From positions 6,388,316 through 6,452,315 of the forward strand of contig CM055096.1 in the NCBI GenBank assembly GCA_029204225.1: a DNA stretch of 64,000 bases, in the 5' to 3' direction. The notes below the pieces were generated by a model. That model saw only the letters and a program-made list of their open reading frames with translations. It did no database searches and was not told the origin of the DNA. The translations under genes were made by a program, and so were the position numbers. This document shows, piece after piece, positions 54,292 through 64,000 of this stretch; position 1 is the stretch's first letter; each line of letters starts with the position of its first letter. This DNA is from Diphasiastrum complanatum (taxonomy: Eukaryota; Streptophyta; Lycopodiopsida; Lycopodiales; Lycopodiaceae).

Positions 54292-54930
54292 GATTGGGTC
54301 AATCTCAGTGGTACACTTGTGGGGAGGCAAACATACTCTTCTCTTCTCTTTTCTTATTTGATGTGGAAAGTAGATAGAAATCAATATTTTCTTTTAATGT
54401 GAGGTGCTGAAATTTAGAGCTATTTTTTTTATCTCTTCAGGTAGGCCACTATTCTCAAATATATATTATGAGGAATTTGACCTGCACTTATCACAAATAT
54501 CTCCTTTTCAGTCAGATTACTTCATGGTTCCTAATTGCCTTAAGCAATCATTGTTTTGTGTTGTACAAAAAAATAAAATGGCAATAATATTTCAATCAGT
54601 TTGTTGCACAATGTCTTCCATTTCCAGTTTTTCTTTAATTAGCATATTCACAACATCGTGAGCAATTCGATAGGATTTGTTATATCTTACCTATAGTTTT
54701 TTAGTTTCATGTATGATTTAAGATGATTTAGCTGATCTAGAGCAGATTGGCATTCACGTCTTCTAGCAACCAGAGCTTGACAATTGTTAAACATTGAACT
54801 CATGATGATTGATGATGCTAGGGACGTTTGGCTGATATTTTTCTTGGTACTATAGGCTGCGTATAGATGGCGATGACTGGGCAAGAGGCAACCAATAGAC
54901 TAGGGATAGAGAAGAATAGCAAATACACAA
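54292..54930. other. Unassigned sequence
   Basis: AT-rich; no element, exon or RNA gene recognised. Confidence 0.4.
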
Positions 54931-54931
54931 A

Positions 54932-55692
54932 AAATATACAAAGGGTCGAAAATTTAGACTGGCACAGGGGCGGATAAATTAGACTCGATCCAACCCGATC
55001 TAGGGTCGAACATGCTCGGATAATTTTGGCCTTGATCCGGTCCAGGGTTGGAAAATCTCTTTGACAAGGATGACATTGGGTCAGAAAAATGCTTTGGGTT
55101 GGATTTTTACATAGTGAGCCAGGGTCAAAAAAGTCAGATCCGATTTGATCCGACCCAGGGTCAAGATTTTTCTCTTTGATAAGAGTTACAGTGGTTCAAA
55201 AAAGGCTTGGGTCGAAAATATCTATATCTAATTTTGCTACAATTATTGCAACCGCCTCATTACTGTAAGTACATGTACAAAGTAAACGGACGTCAACGTG
55301 AAGTCGTTGGGTTGGATTTCTAATTGACAGTATTGAATTTTACAATGGGTCGGATTTCTAGACTCATAGTATCGGATTTTACAATGGGTCGGATTTTTGA
55401 CAATATCGGATTTTACAATGGTCAAATTTTATACATTGGGTCGAAAAGTAACATAGTATCGAAAAATATACAAAGGGTTGGAAATTTATACTGGGGTGAA
55501 AATATGCACAAGGTCGGATAAATCAGACCCGATCCGACCCTAGATAATTTGCGCCTTTATCCGATCCAAGGTCCGAAAATCTCTTTTTGACAAGGATGAC
55601 ATTGGGTCGAAAAAATGCTTTGGGTCAAATTTTAACATAGTGAACTAGGGTCGAAACAGGCTTGGGTCGGAAATATCTATATCTGATTTTGC
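54932..55692. repeat. GGGTCGGA-rich block with a long direct repeat
   Basis: Segments 54932-55239 and 55462-55692 share ATATACAAAGGGT.GAAAAT, TCGGATAAAT.AGAC, CTTTGACAAGGATGACATTG and TATCTATATCT.ATTTTGCT. Between them (55310-55440) ATCGGATTTTACAATGG occurs in three near copies. Throughout, GGGTCGAA, GATCCGACCC and similar words recur in both orientations. There is no coding frame. It may be a degraded transposon rich in subterminal repeats. Confidence 0.65.
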
Positions 55693-56605
55693 TCACCACA
55701 GCGCAGGTCAGTGGAGATTGGGCCGCGGGTCAGAGAAATGGAATGGGTCTCAAACAACCCCAAAATGCAGCATGACGACAGATTGAAAGGGCCGTAGGTA
55801 GGGATCTGCAAACAGAAAAGGAATGTAGAAGGCTGCCACAGGCAAGTAAGGGAAAATGAGCGCAAATCAAGATCTCGGAAACGTAGCGATGGGATGTCAG
55901 GGCAGCGTGAAAGCAAGGATTAAACCTCAGGCAGGGCATGAAATGCACAGGTGAGGCGCAAATGAGGAAGGAGGAGCAGCCGCAGGTTCAAGTGATGACA
56001 AGAGAGCAAACCAGACAAGAGAGCACATACCTGCAGGTCGCAGGCAACAAACATGACCCAAGGCAGGTATTAGATCCCAAACAAATCAATAACTTCTCAG
56101 AAAACTAGCAATGAACAATAAGACTGCCTTCTGGGATAACAAACAATCTTAAATAAATCACAAAACCTTGTGAATGTAACAACAAAGCTTTCCACAATTG
56201 CAAGCCCTCCATACACAAGATTAATGATAGCAATCTACAAGATTAATCTCAGGGCAATCTACACCATTCCAAGATCTGCAACCAAATGTTAGAGGCAGCA
56301 AAAACAACTGGCACCAAATCTAATTCAGCAAATGAAATAGTGAAAACATAATGCTAAAGATCAAGGTAGTGAATCAATAACAATGAAATAGCAAGAATAT
56401 TGACAAAAGTAGAAATGGGAGGCACCAAGGAGGGATCAAACAGCCTTGCTTCTACTCCTTCTCTCTTTCTTTCAAAGTGAGCAGTGGCTAAGAACAAGAG
56501 AGGGTGTGAGAGGCACAGAAATGGGACTCACCAAGCAGGGATCAAATAGCATTGCTTCTTCTCCTTCTCTCTTCATGTGCTCCACAAGTCCTTCTCTGCA
56601 CAAGT

Positions 56606-56608
<3 letters not shown>
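55693..56608. other. Unassigned sequence with a short direct repeat
   Basis: CAAGGAGGGATCAAACAGCC (about 56427) recurs as CAAGCAGGGATCAAATAGC at about 56533, each followed by CTTCT-rich sequence. No gene recognised. Confidence 0.45.

Positions 56609-56684
<76 letters not shown>
56609..56684. repeat. Compound microsatellite (TC)n(AC)n
   Basis: About 27 TC units followed by 11 AC units. Confidence 0.95.
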
Positions 56685-58280
56685 TCTCTCTCTAGGGGCA
56701 TAAGCCTTTTAAATAAATATAAGTCCAGCATAAATTAATAAATTTCAATAAAAGTGCAACCGGCCATAATGGACCATTTACGCGTTAGTTTTAAGTAGTT
56801 CTGCATTGGCATAGTAGCATGTGGCAATGACTTTCCGTAAAAAATAACTTGAAAAAGGGGTCTTTTTCCCCGCAAACACCCTTTGCAATGTTGTTGGTTA
56901 ATTCTGACGAATCCCCAAGATACTCGGACAGAGCAACTCAAGAGCACCTCTCACCTTAGACCGAGGAGGTCTTTGAGAAGACGAGACGAACAAAGACTGA
57001 GAGCCGAGTATGAGAGTCGAGAAATACTAGTAGTAATGACAAGCAAGAACTGTGTAAGCCTCACGGTGAATCCCAAAAGATGGAATGACCATGTAGAAAC
57101 TAGTATTTCTAGGCAAATGTAATAAATGCAAGTAGACCCCTCTTAAAGAAAGTAGAGTGAGCCACCTTTTGATGATGACCTCTAGTGGAGAGCATTATTC
57201 TACTTGTAATTTGTGAAATGTGGAAATTTCACTAGGATGCCACCTAAGGAGCTCTCTTGCTTATTTAAGAGACTCTCTCTTTGTGAAGATGAGCTTTTTG
57301 TGTATTGTATCAACTCCATGCTGAAATGAGAAGAGCCTCCATGAGTTAGATGCATCCATTGAGATCCTTGATCATGATGGTTTTCTTGAGTGATGCCCCT
57401 ATGATTATGCCCTTCCATTCATATTGTGTGTGGTTGTGGATTTAGAGTGGATTAGTTTTCTTGCTTTCCTAGTTGTGGTTTAGATTTCATGTTTTCTTGT
57501 GAATTAATGTAGGAGCCAGCATTCAAGTAAACTAAATAGGCTAGAAATGTGGCATAAATCTTGGATATTCTCTAACATTCTAGTTCTTGATGTTCTTGGG
57601 ATGTCCAAGAATCAAAAAACTGGTTGGTTTCTTGATTTTTGGACTTCTAACATCATGTAGATTAGTTTTTGTTTCTTGTTTTGTCAATTTATGCAAGTAA
57701 AGTAGTGTAGGATCTGATTTTAGTTCATTTTGCAGCAAAGTAGAAGTAGGAATCTATCGTTGTTCAACTGATAGTAACGTAGATCATTTGTTGAACGCAT
57801 TGGCTTGCATTTTGGTTGATTATGCATGTGCATTCAGTTCAAGAGTGACCCATCCGGATGTCCTCTGACAAGCAGGACAATACTACAATGATTATCTACC
57901 CCTCTAATATGGGCTTAAAACAAGAAAGGTAATCTCAAGAAGTGCCCACAGTCTCTGCTGATAGGCAGAAGAAGAAAGAAACAAAGAAAAACTAGTTAAT
58001 AGATTCTATAGGCTCTGAAGATGTCAACAAGTGCGGTTGCGGTTATTTACGGTTTTTGTTTGCACTACAACATTCTGGAGGACTTTTGACCCTATTACCG
58101 AGGCTTTTATGATGATTTTTTTTTTTGAAAAAACATCGTATGCCTCAGTATAAACCCTGAAGTATGCCTCGGAACAAGATGTCTTATACAATTTACATAC
58201 CAAATGCTCTTTGCCTTGAAGAATGTAACCTTTTGGTTGATAAATGAATATGTCTTCTTGTATGTATCCATGAAGGAATA
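56685..58280. other. Unassigned sequence
   Basis: No ORF, LTR pair or splice-supported exon recognised. The stretch 57180-57440 contains a TTATTTAAGAGA box and could be part of a solo LTR, but no matching copy is in the window. Confidence 0.35.
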
Positions 58281-58427
58281 TTGTCTAGACGTCCCTCACC
58301 AAAAAATGACGACACCAAAGAGGCATATGGTGTGCAGGCCGTTGATGTTCTTGAACCTCATGGTTCACCACATCGAAATGAGAAAAGTGTGTTTGCTACT
58401 TCAAACTCAATAACTCTAAAATGTTGC

Positions 58428-58430
<3 letters not shown>
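58281..58430 (+). repeat. Exon-like segment, first copy
   Basis: The frame NDDTKEAYGVQAVDVLEPHG and SPHRNEKSVFATSNS is open up to the GA array. It is duplicated at 59335-59466 with NDNTKEAYGVQAVDVLEPHG. Confidence 0.6.

Positions 58431-58514
<84 letters not shown>
58431..58514. repeat. (AG)n microsatellite, 42 units
   Basis: Uninterrupted; followed by GTAACCAACACTCCCAATTC. Confidence 0.98.
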
Positions 58515-58517
<3 letters not shown>

Positions 58518-58833
58518 ACCAACACTCCCAATTCTAGGAAGGTGTGTAGCCTTTGTTTTCTTCCGTTTAGGGCATGGTTCAATTGTTTCTTGTTGGATAC
58601 ATCCTAGAAAGAAATCTGTACTTTTATTGCAGATTATGTGTTTATGTTTAAGTCAGTATACCATCTATTATTCCGAGGTCGATTCTGACCTCTGCTCATA
58701 CATTCTTTTCAGATCATAAAAAGATTATATGCTAGATTGTTACCAGCTCATAGATGCTAGATTATATACCTCTGCTCATAAACTTTCACATAAATGTTTA
58801 TCTCCCATCTTTTGTTGTAGATGCACATTTTGT

Positions 58834-58835
<2 letters not shown>

Positions 58836-58886
<51 letters not shown>
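58836..58886. repeat. (AG)n microsatellite
   Basis: About 25 units. The 3' flank (58900-58962, GGTAACCCACACTCCCAAGT) repeats the flank of the 58431-58514 array. Confidence 0.98.
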
Positions 58887-58888
<2 letters not shown>

Positions 58889-59334
58889 ATGAAAGAGTTA
58901 AAGGTAACCCACACTCCCAAGTCTAGGAAGGTGTGTAGCCCTTGTTTTCTTCCATTAAAGGCGTAAGGATATAACCATACAGCTCGGGAGTTTAGGTTAG
59001 CACTCTACTATGACCTTTCTTTTTTTTCTCTCCTCATGTGTGGTTAGGTTTTAGGGTTTAGGGTGTGTGTGTGCGTGTGTGATGCCGTTCGTTTATGTTT
59101 CATGTCTACCAATTCATGCTACCCTAATTTGTAGGATGTTAATTTATTCATGTGTGTGTGTGCATGCGTGGTTCCTGTAGCATAGTCCGAGATTTTATAT
59201 GTATTGAGTTCAAAGCTACGAGGGAAATACCAACATATAAATCATTTTTCCATCTCCAATTAACCACAAACCATAACCCTAACAATATTACTGATGACAC
59301 GAATCCATTCAGGATGCAAGGGGGCGTGTCTTGC

Positions 59335-59466
59335 CTAAAAATGACAACACCAAAGAGGCATATGGTGTGCAGGCTGTTGACGTCCTTGAACCTCATGGTT
59401 CACCACATCGAAATGGGAAAAGTGTGTTTTCTACTTCAAACTCAATAATTCTAAAAGATTGCATGA
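59335..59466 (+). repeat. Exon-like segment, second copy
   Basis: Aligns without gaps to 58298-58430 up to the GCATGAG word where the first copy continues as a GA array. Seven base changes were noted within the codons; three are silent. Confidence 0.65.
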
Positions 59467-59800
59467 GGTTCATTTGGATTCAAACAAGTGTAACCACTTT
59501 AAAGTGTTGAGTTCAAAATAGCAGCATCATTTTCTCTCTTCGATGCTACAAACTGCAAGGTTCAAGGATTGCCATGGGCCTACACACCATACTTCTCTTT
59601 TGTGTCTTCATATAAGAGACATCCCATCATTACATACGAGTCACTTGTGGGGCCAATGAGCCTCTTATTGATGTCTATTCCTCAATGTGGTTCAATTTGG
59701 ATCATCATTGTTACTTGAACTTGAAATACCCTAAACCCTAATAATATTGGTGAATACACGAATCCATTGACGATGCCGATCGAGTTGTCTGTGCTGATTG

Positions 59801-59958
<158 letters not shown>

Positions 59959-60035
59959 TGATGTTTTTTTCTACTATTTTTGAGACTCCCAATGGTTGTC
60001 TACAATATTTATCCCTCTTATTCCATGCACCCATT

Positions 60036-60584
60036 ATGTCAGATACTAGATTCCCTAGTCAGAGGTCAGGCCATAGTCACGGGTCATCCTGTCTTTCCTC
60101 TATGAGCGAGAGTGAGCTCATTAGCTACCTTGATCAGTTGCCTTCCTCGCAGTAGGATAGGGTCTGACAACGCTTGAGGGCTCGACGTGAGGCTCCCGTG
60201 AGGATCATTCCGACGAGGGTCGCACCCCCACCCATGGCACTATTGCCAGTGCTTTCTCTCGACACTCTCGTGAGAGGAGGAGTAGCCGCCTCGGTGTCTC
60301 CTATTGTGGAGGATGGTGGCGATGACCCTGATATCCTCTATGTCGTCATGAGTCCTGCACGTCCGCGTAGTGCATCTCATCGTGAGGAGTCCCTACTTCG
60401 AGATACACTGACCCAGGAGGTAGCACGTACGTCAAACGATACTACAACTCTGAGATGCAATGAAAGCTGAGAGAGGCAGGCCTTCCCACATGGAGAAAGA
60501 GGACTAGAAGTATGCAAAGAAAGAGTATCGAGATGATCCAGAATGGTTCAGACAACAACAAGAGACAGCCAGAGTCCGACTAGA
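60036..60584 (+). pseudogene. 5' part of an unidentified gene or transposon ORF cut by a copia insertion
   Basis: ATG 60036 opens MSDTRFPSQRSGHSHGSSCL, then SELISYLDQLPSSQ. Two stops follow (TAG at 60153 and TGA at about 60165), both explainable by C to T changes from CAG and CGA, after which RARREAPVRIIPTRVAPPPM and DDPDILYVVMSPARPRSASH continue in the same frame. A shift near 60465 leads to KYAKKEYRDDPEWFRQQQET and ARVRL, cut at 60584. The family is not recognised. The continuation appears to be at 37505. Confidence 0.45.
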
Positions 60585-61573
60585 TATTGGATTTATCTCC
60601 TCTACTCTCCTAAATCCTATGTTAATCTGTCTCCATTCATGTTGCTACATTTTTACTCGTATTGTCGCACAGTCTGCATATTTGAACTGTTTGTCACTAC
60701 AATCTGCATAAATACAAGTAAATTTCCACAGGTGAAAAATGTGACACTGTGTTTTCACACACGTTTTATGATAGGCGAAAAATGCGACACTGCCCTACAA
60801 ATGCCGAAGGTGCCCTTATAGAAAAGCAAAGGTACCTTACAAATGATTTTCTAAGGCATTGGACAGAGTGTCACAATATTTGCATTTTCACCAGCATGAA
60901 TTTTAGCAAAGCCAGACGTCGCGGCCTCCTCACACTCGTTCCATGCGCTATGCACTCAAATTTGACAGCAACAACAGCCATTCACGATCTCCCATAGGCT
61001 GAACAACCACTTTTGTACCTTCTTCATCTGCACACCTGTAAAACTTATGTATATATTGAATATCATCTGAGTATTCAGATAACAGAAGATAGAACGACAT
61101 GACTTGTAGTTCAAAGACAGACATTGTAGATGTCTTTGCGCATTGATTCTTTCTGTCAAATAGATTGTCAATAATAGGTTCATCACCTTTACAGATTGTG
61201 ATTAGCTTTGTGAGACACGCGGTTACATCCGCTATTGTTTTGTGCTCACCTGCATTATTGACTTGTATATTTCATTATACTTAATTTGATCATAGCTCTG
61301 TTTGGTTCTGCGTTCAGATTTGTGTCAATACTACAATGCTTTTCTACGTTCTGTCTGGCTTTCTAATTGTTTAGTCTGGCTGTCTGCTCTTTGTGATTGA
61401 TTATTAGTCTAGCTCTTCACGACTAATTCGTGACTGATTATTTGTCTAGCTGTTTGCAACTAATATTTGTCTAACTATTCACGACAAATTATCTGTCTGA
61501 TGTTTCGATGCTTAATGTTTGGCTACGTAATCACTGTAGTGCTAATGATTTCAAAATTAGTTACTATAAGGAG
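60585..61573 (+). repeat. 5' LTR of the copia element (3' end deleted)
   Basis: TATTGGATTTATC (TG changed to TA) through GTTACTATA, matching 36324-37309. The last ~195 bases of the LTR are absent. Confidence 0.85.
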
Positions 61574-62340
61574 AAAACTCGAAGCTGACAACGCAGCGAT
61601 CTCCAGATGGAAGCTGAAGGATGGCAAAGCATTTGCGTTGACCATCCTCAACATTTTGGATACTCAGATTTGCCATGTGTCTGAAACTCAGACATCCTAA
61701 GAAGTCTGGGACATCTTGAGCACATTATATGAAGTGCGAGAGATAGCTTCAAAGCTATATCTCAGAAAAAAATTTTAATCCCTCAAGATGGCAAATGGTG
61801 ATTCCCTACATGATTATATCAACCAGTTCAAGAACCTGCTGAAGCAAATGGCCACTGTCGGATCTATCATAGATGATCAAGACACAGTAATGCAACAACT
61901 TACAAGCTTGCCAAGCTCAAATGACAATTGGGTGATGATCATCACGACTCATCCAGAGCTTATTCTTTCAAGAGTCATTGCAATGTTGTTGCAAGAAGAC
62001 ACACGGAGGAATGAAGCCTCTAGTTCATCAGCTGATTCTCACGCCTTGTACACCAACAAAGGCACGACTAAGCAAAAGAAGAAGAAAGACTCGAAGCAAT
62101 CAAAGCAAGACCAGAAATCAACACAACACAAAGAACAGTCAAATTTGCATACTAAGAAAAAGTTGTTCTACAGATGCAAGAGAAACAACCACAAGATTCA
62201 AGATTGTCAAATACTACAAACAAAGAACAACAGCAAGGGACAATCAAATCAAGTGGCCAATGCAGTTACAGAAGCTCCACAACCCATTCAAGAAGCGGAT
62301 CATGATGCTTTCATGACCAGCAATCAAGGAGCATGCAATG
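61574..62340 (+). pseudogene. Copia gag
   Basis: Begins abruptly with KLEADNAAISRWKLKDGKAF (the LTR-gag deletion junction), then a stop, EVWDILSTLYEVR and, from 61788, the open frame MANGDSLHDYINQFKNLLKQ, SLPSSNDNWVMII and a lysine-rich region. The zinc knuckle YRCKRNNHKIQDC has Arg in place of the first Cys pair spacing (normally CxxCxxxGHxxxxC), so it is degenerate. The frame continues into the protease. Confidence 0.85.
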
Positions 62341-63635
62341 ACAGTTCTTCATTCTTGGATTCCGGTGCCACTCAGCATATGACTAGTCTCATTGGTTGTT
62401 TTGAGTCCTATACATCCTACAGTTTCACCTTGGCGATAATAGCACAAAAGCTATTAAAGGTGAAGGTACTGTAAGATTAAGCTATGCAAACGATCAATCT
62501 AAGCTACTTTCTAAAGTCCTATATGTACCCAATCTATCTACAAATCTACTCTCTGTGAGCAAAATCACAGATCTAGGACATAAAGAAGAATTCGAATGTG
62601 ATCAATGCAAAGTAGTTGATAGGATAGGCAAGATCCTAGCACTAGGCATGGATACTTGTATAGACTAAGTCATTGCTTTTCTGCCTCTAGTCAGGCGCTT
62701 AGTACATCTATTCAAGCAAATAAAAGTTTACTTTGGCATTATAGACTTGGTCACTTGAATCATGTTGTTGTACAACAAATGTCTAAACATTCTATGGTTC
62801 TTGATCTAGACTATCCTGATAATAAAGTCAAGTTATCTATCTGTCAAGACTATATAGTTGGTAAACAGACTAGGAAATTATTTAGATCAAGCCATCAGCA
62901 TATTGCTAGAGGATTGTTAGATGTTCTACATACATACATCTGTGGCCCGATGAAGAATCCTTCTCTGAAAAACGCAAAGTATTTCATAACTTTTATTGAA
63001 TTTTCCAAAAGGACTATGGTGTATTTTATCTAGAAGAAATCAAAAGCTTTCAATTGCTTCAGAATTTTCAAGGAGTGTGTAGAAAAAGAGCCTGGAAGGA
63101 CGATCAAGGCCCTGAGGTCTGACAATGGTGGAGAGTACATCTCTACTGAATTTAAGGAGTACTACCAGAGCCAAGGCATTGAGCAGCAATTCATCACTCT
63201 TATAGTCCTCAGTCAAATGGCTTGGCCAAGAGGAAGAATCGTACTCTGGTTGAATCACCTAAATGTATGTTGGCGCATGCATCACTGCCCAAGAGCTTCT
63301 GGGCCGAAGCTATCTCCACTATAGCTTACGTCCAGAACAGATATTCAACCAAGGCCCTCTCAAGCAGAACACCCCATGAGGTGTGGACAAGCCCTAAGCC
63401 TTCTGTGAAAAATCTACAAGTGTTCGGATACGTCGCCTACGCGCAAATCCTGAAAGAGACAAGGAAAAAATTCAACTTCCAAGGTCTCAAGACCATTCTG
63501 ATTGGTTATACTTCATCTGATAGCACATACAAGATGTATGATCCTGATATCCAACAAATCTTGTACAGCCGGAATACAGTCTTTATCGAGGATCAATTAA
63601 TCGACATCAAAGGAAAAGATATTGTTCTATGAGAA
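62341..63635 (+). pseudogene. Copia protease and integrase
   Basis: FLDSGATQHMTSLIGCFES is the protease motif. A deletion near 62424 and a shift follow. WHYRLGHLNHVVVQQMSKHS and LSICQDYIVGKQT (second Cys of the usual CQGCLVG lost) precede the integrase core: HTYICGPMKN, then ALRSDNGGEYIS with the second Asp, then SPQSNGLAKRKNRT. The end (63222-63632) reads PKSFWAEAISTIAYVQNRYS and LKTILIGYTSSDSTYKMYDP. Confidence 0.88.
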
Positions 63636-64000
63636 TCTTCATCGCTTGCCATTGACATGACAATCCAAGCTTTAGGCTCAAACGTGTCTATCGTGGATCC
63701 ACTATTTGACAACGAGTCAGATGAAGATGTTGCTGCTACCCAACAACAAGTCCCATGAGTGGTTCATCAATCAATTCCTCTTAGAAGATCAAGATGAGTG
63801 CGCACACAGCCCACAAAGTATACTCCTGATATGCATGTCTCTTGATACAGGAACCGACAACAATCAAATAGGCACTTAGCCAACCAGACTTTGATATCTG
63901 GAGAGAAGCCATGGACAAAGAGTATTCCTCTCTGACCAAGAACCAGACGTGGTCATTAGTTGAGGCTCCTACTGGCTGTAATATTATTGATTGCAAATGG
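63636..64000 (+). pseudogene. Copia integrase-RT linker and RT start
   Basis: Contains, across frames, PTTIK-ALSQPDFDIWREAM and NQTWSLVEAPTGCNIIDCKW, the start of copia RT, and is cut by the window end. Confidence 0.85.

Larger units (their letters stand above)
60585..64000 (+). mobile_element. Ty1/copia element, 5' part (runs off the window end)
   Basis: Same family as the copia half of the hybrid element. A truncated 5' LTR (60585-61573) is followed, after a deletion of the LTR end, primer site and leader, by gag, protease, integrase and the start of RT at 63860-64000. Preceded by CTAGA (60580-60584). Confidence 0.88.

Noticed and set aside
57125-57720. Possible solo LTR
   Set aside because: A TATA-like box and TG-rich sequence are present, but there is no second copy, no defined ends and no target duplication.

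Overview
The window is nuclear DNA from a large, repeat-rich land-plant genome. The evidence is the mix of Ty3/gypsy, Ty1/copia, hAT, CACTA and LINE remains, the initiator-Met tRNA primer sites typical of plant retrotransposons, GT-AG introns, and one recognisable nuclear gene of the TruA pseudouridine synthase family. A fern, lycophyte or gymnosperm would fit, but nothing seen fixes the species. There is no operon structure, rRNA, tRNA gene or CRISPR array.

Layout. 1-24 kb is a nested transposon stack. A hAT element on the minus strand (copy 1, 1-3634) abuts a complete gypsy element (3635-15214, target duplication AATAT), which is itself split by a small copia-type element (6320-9413, ATCTG). 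A second hAT copy (15276-22508) follows. It has lost its catalytic core and is split by a short gypsy element (17629-21129, GGGTG). Next come four hAT-type miniature elements or ends, mostly embedded in (TA)n tracts (22543-23946). The 3' half of the TruA-like gene is at 24411-25980. 26-31 kb holds old degraded sequence, a threefold tandem repeat and a LINE reverse-transcriptase relic. 30946-37504 is a hybrid element with a gypsy 5' LTR and a copia 3' LTR. 38.9-49.4 kb is a CACTA element with divergent genes, split by a copia element (42490-47582, AATAT). 49.4-53.7 kb holds copia and gypsy fragments with an inverted LTR pair. 53.8-60 kb has possible host exons, local repeats and long GA arrays. 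60585-64000 is the 5' part of another copia element running off the window.

The most unusual signal is a gypsy/copia chimera. In the gypsy element at 3635-15214 the gag start is followed directly by a ~1.3 kb copia protease-integrase segment and then by gypsy RT, RNase H and integrase. The same 5' junction recurs in the hybrid at 30946-37504, so the chimera has existed in more than one copy. The 3' half of that hybrid is a normal copia element, and its outer flanks do not match each other. The right flank (CTAGA at 37505) instead matches the left flank of the copia at 60585, and the sequences outside those two points join into one plausible reading frame. A second theme is the hAT family: its full-length copy and its miniatures share GGTACCGCGG-type subterminal repeats and CATAG/CTATG ends, and sit in (TA)n microsatellites. 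All reading was by eye; alignments, percent identities and database searches were not possible.
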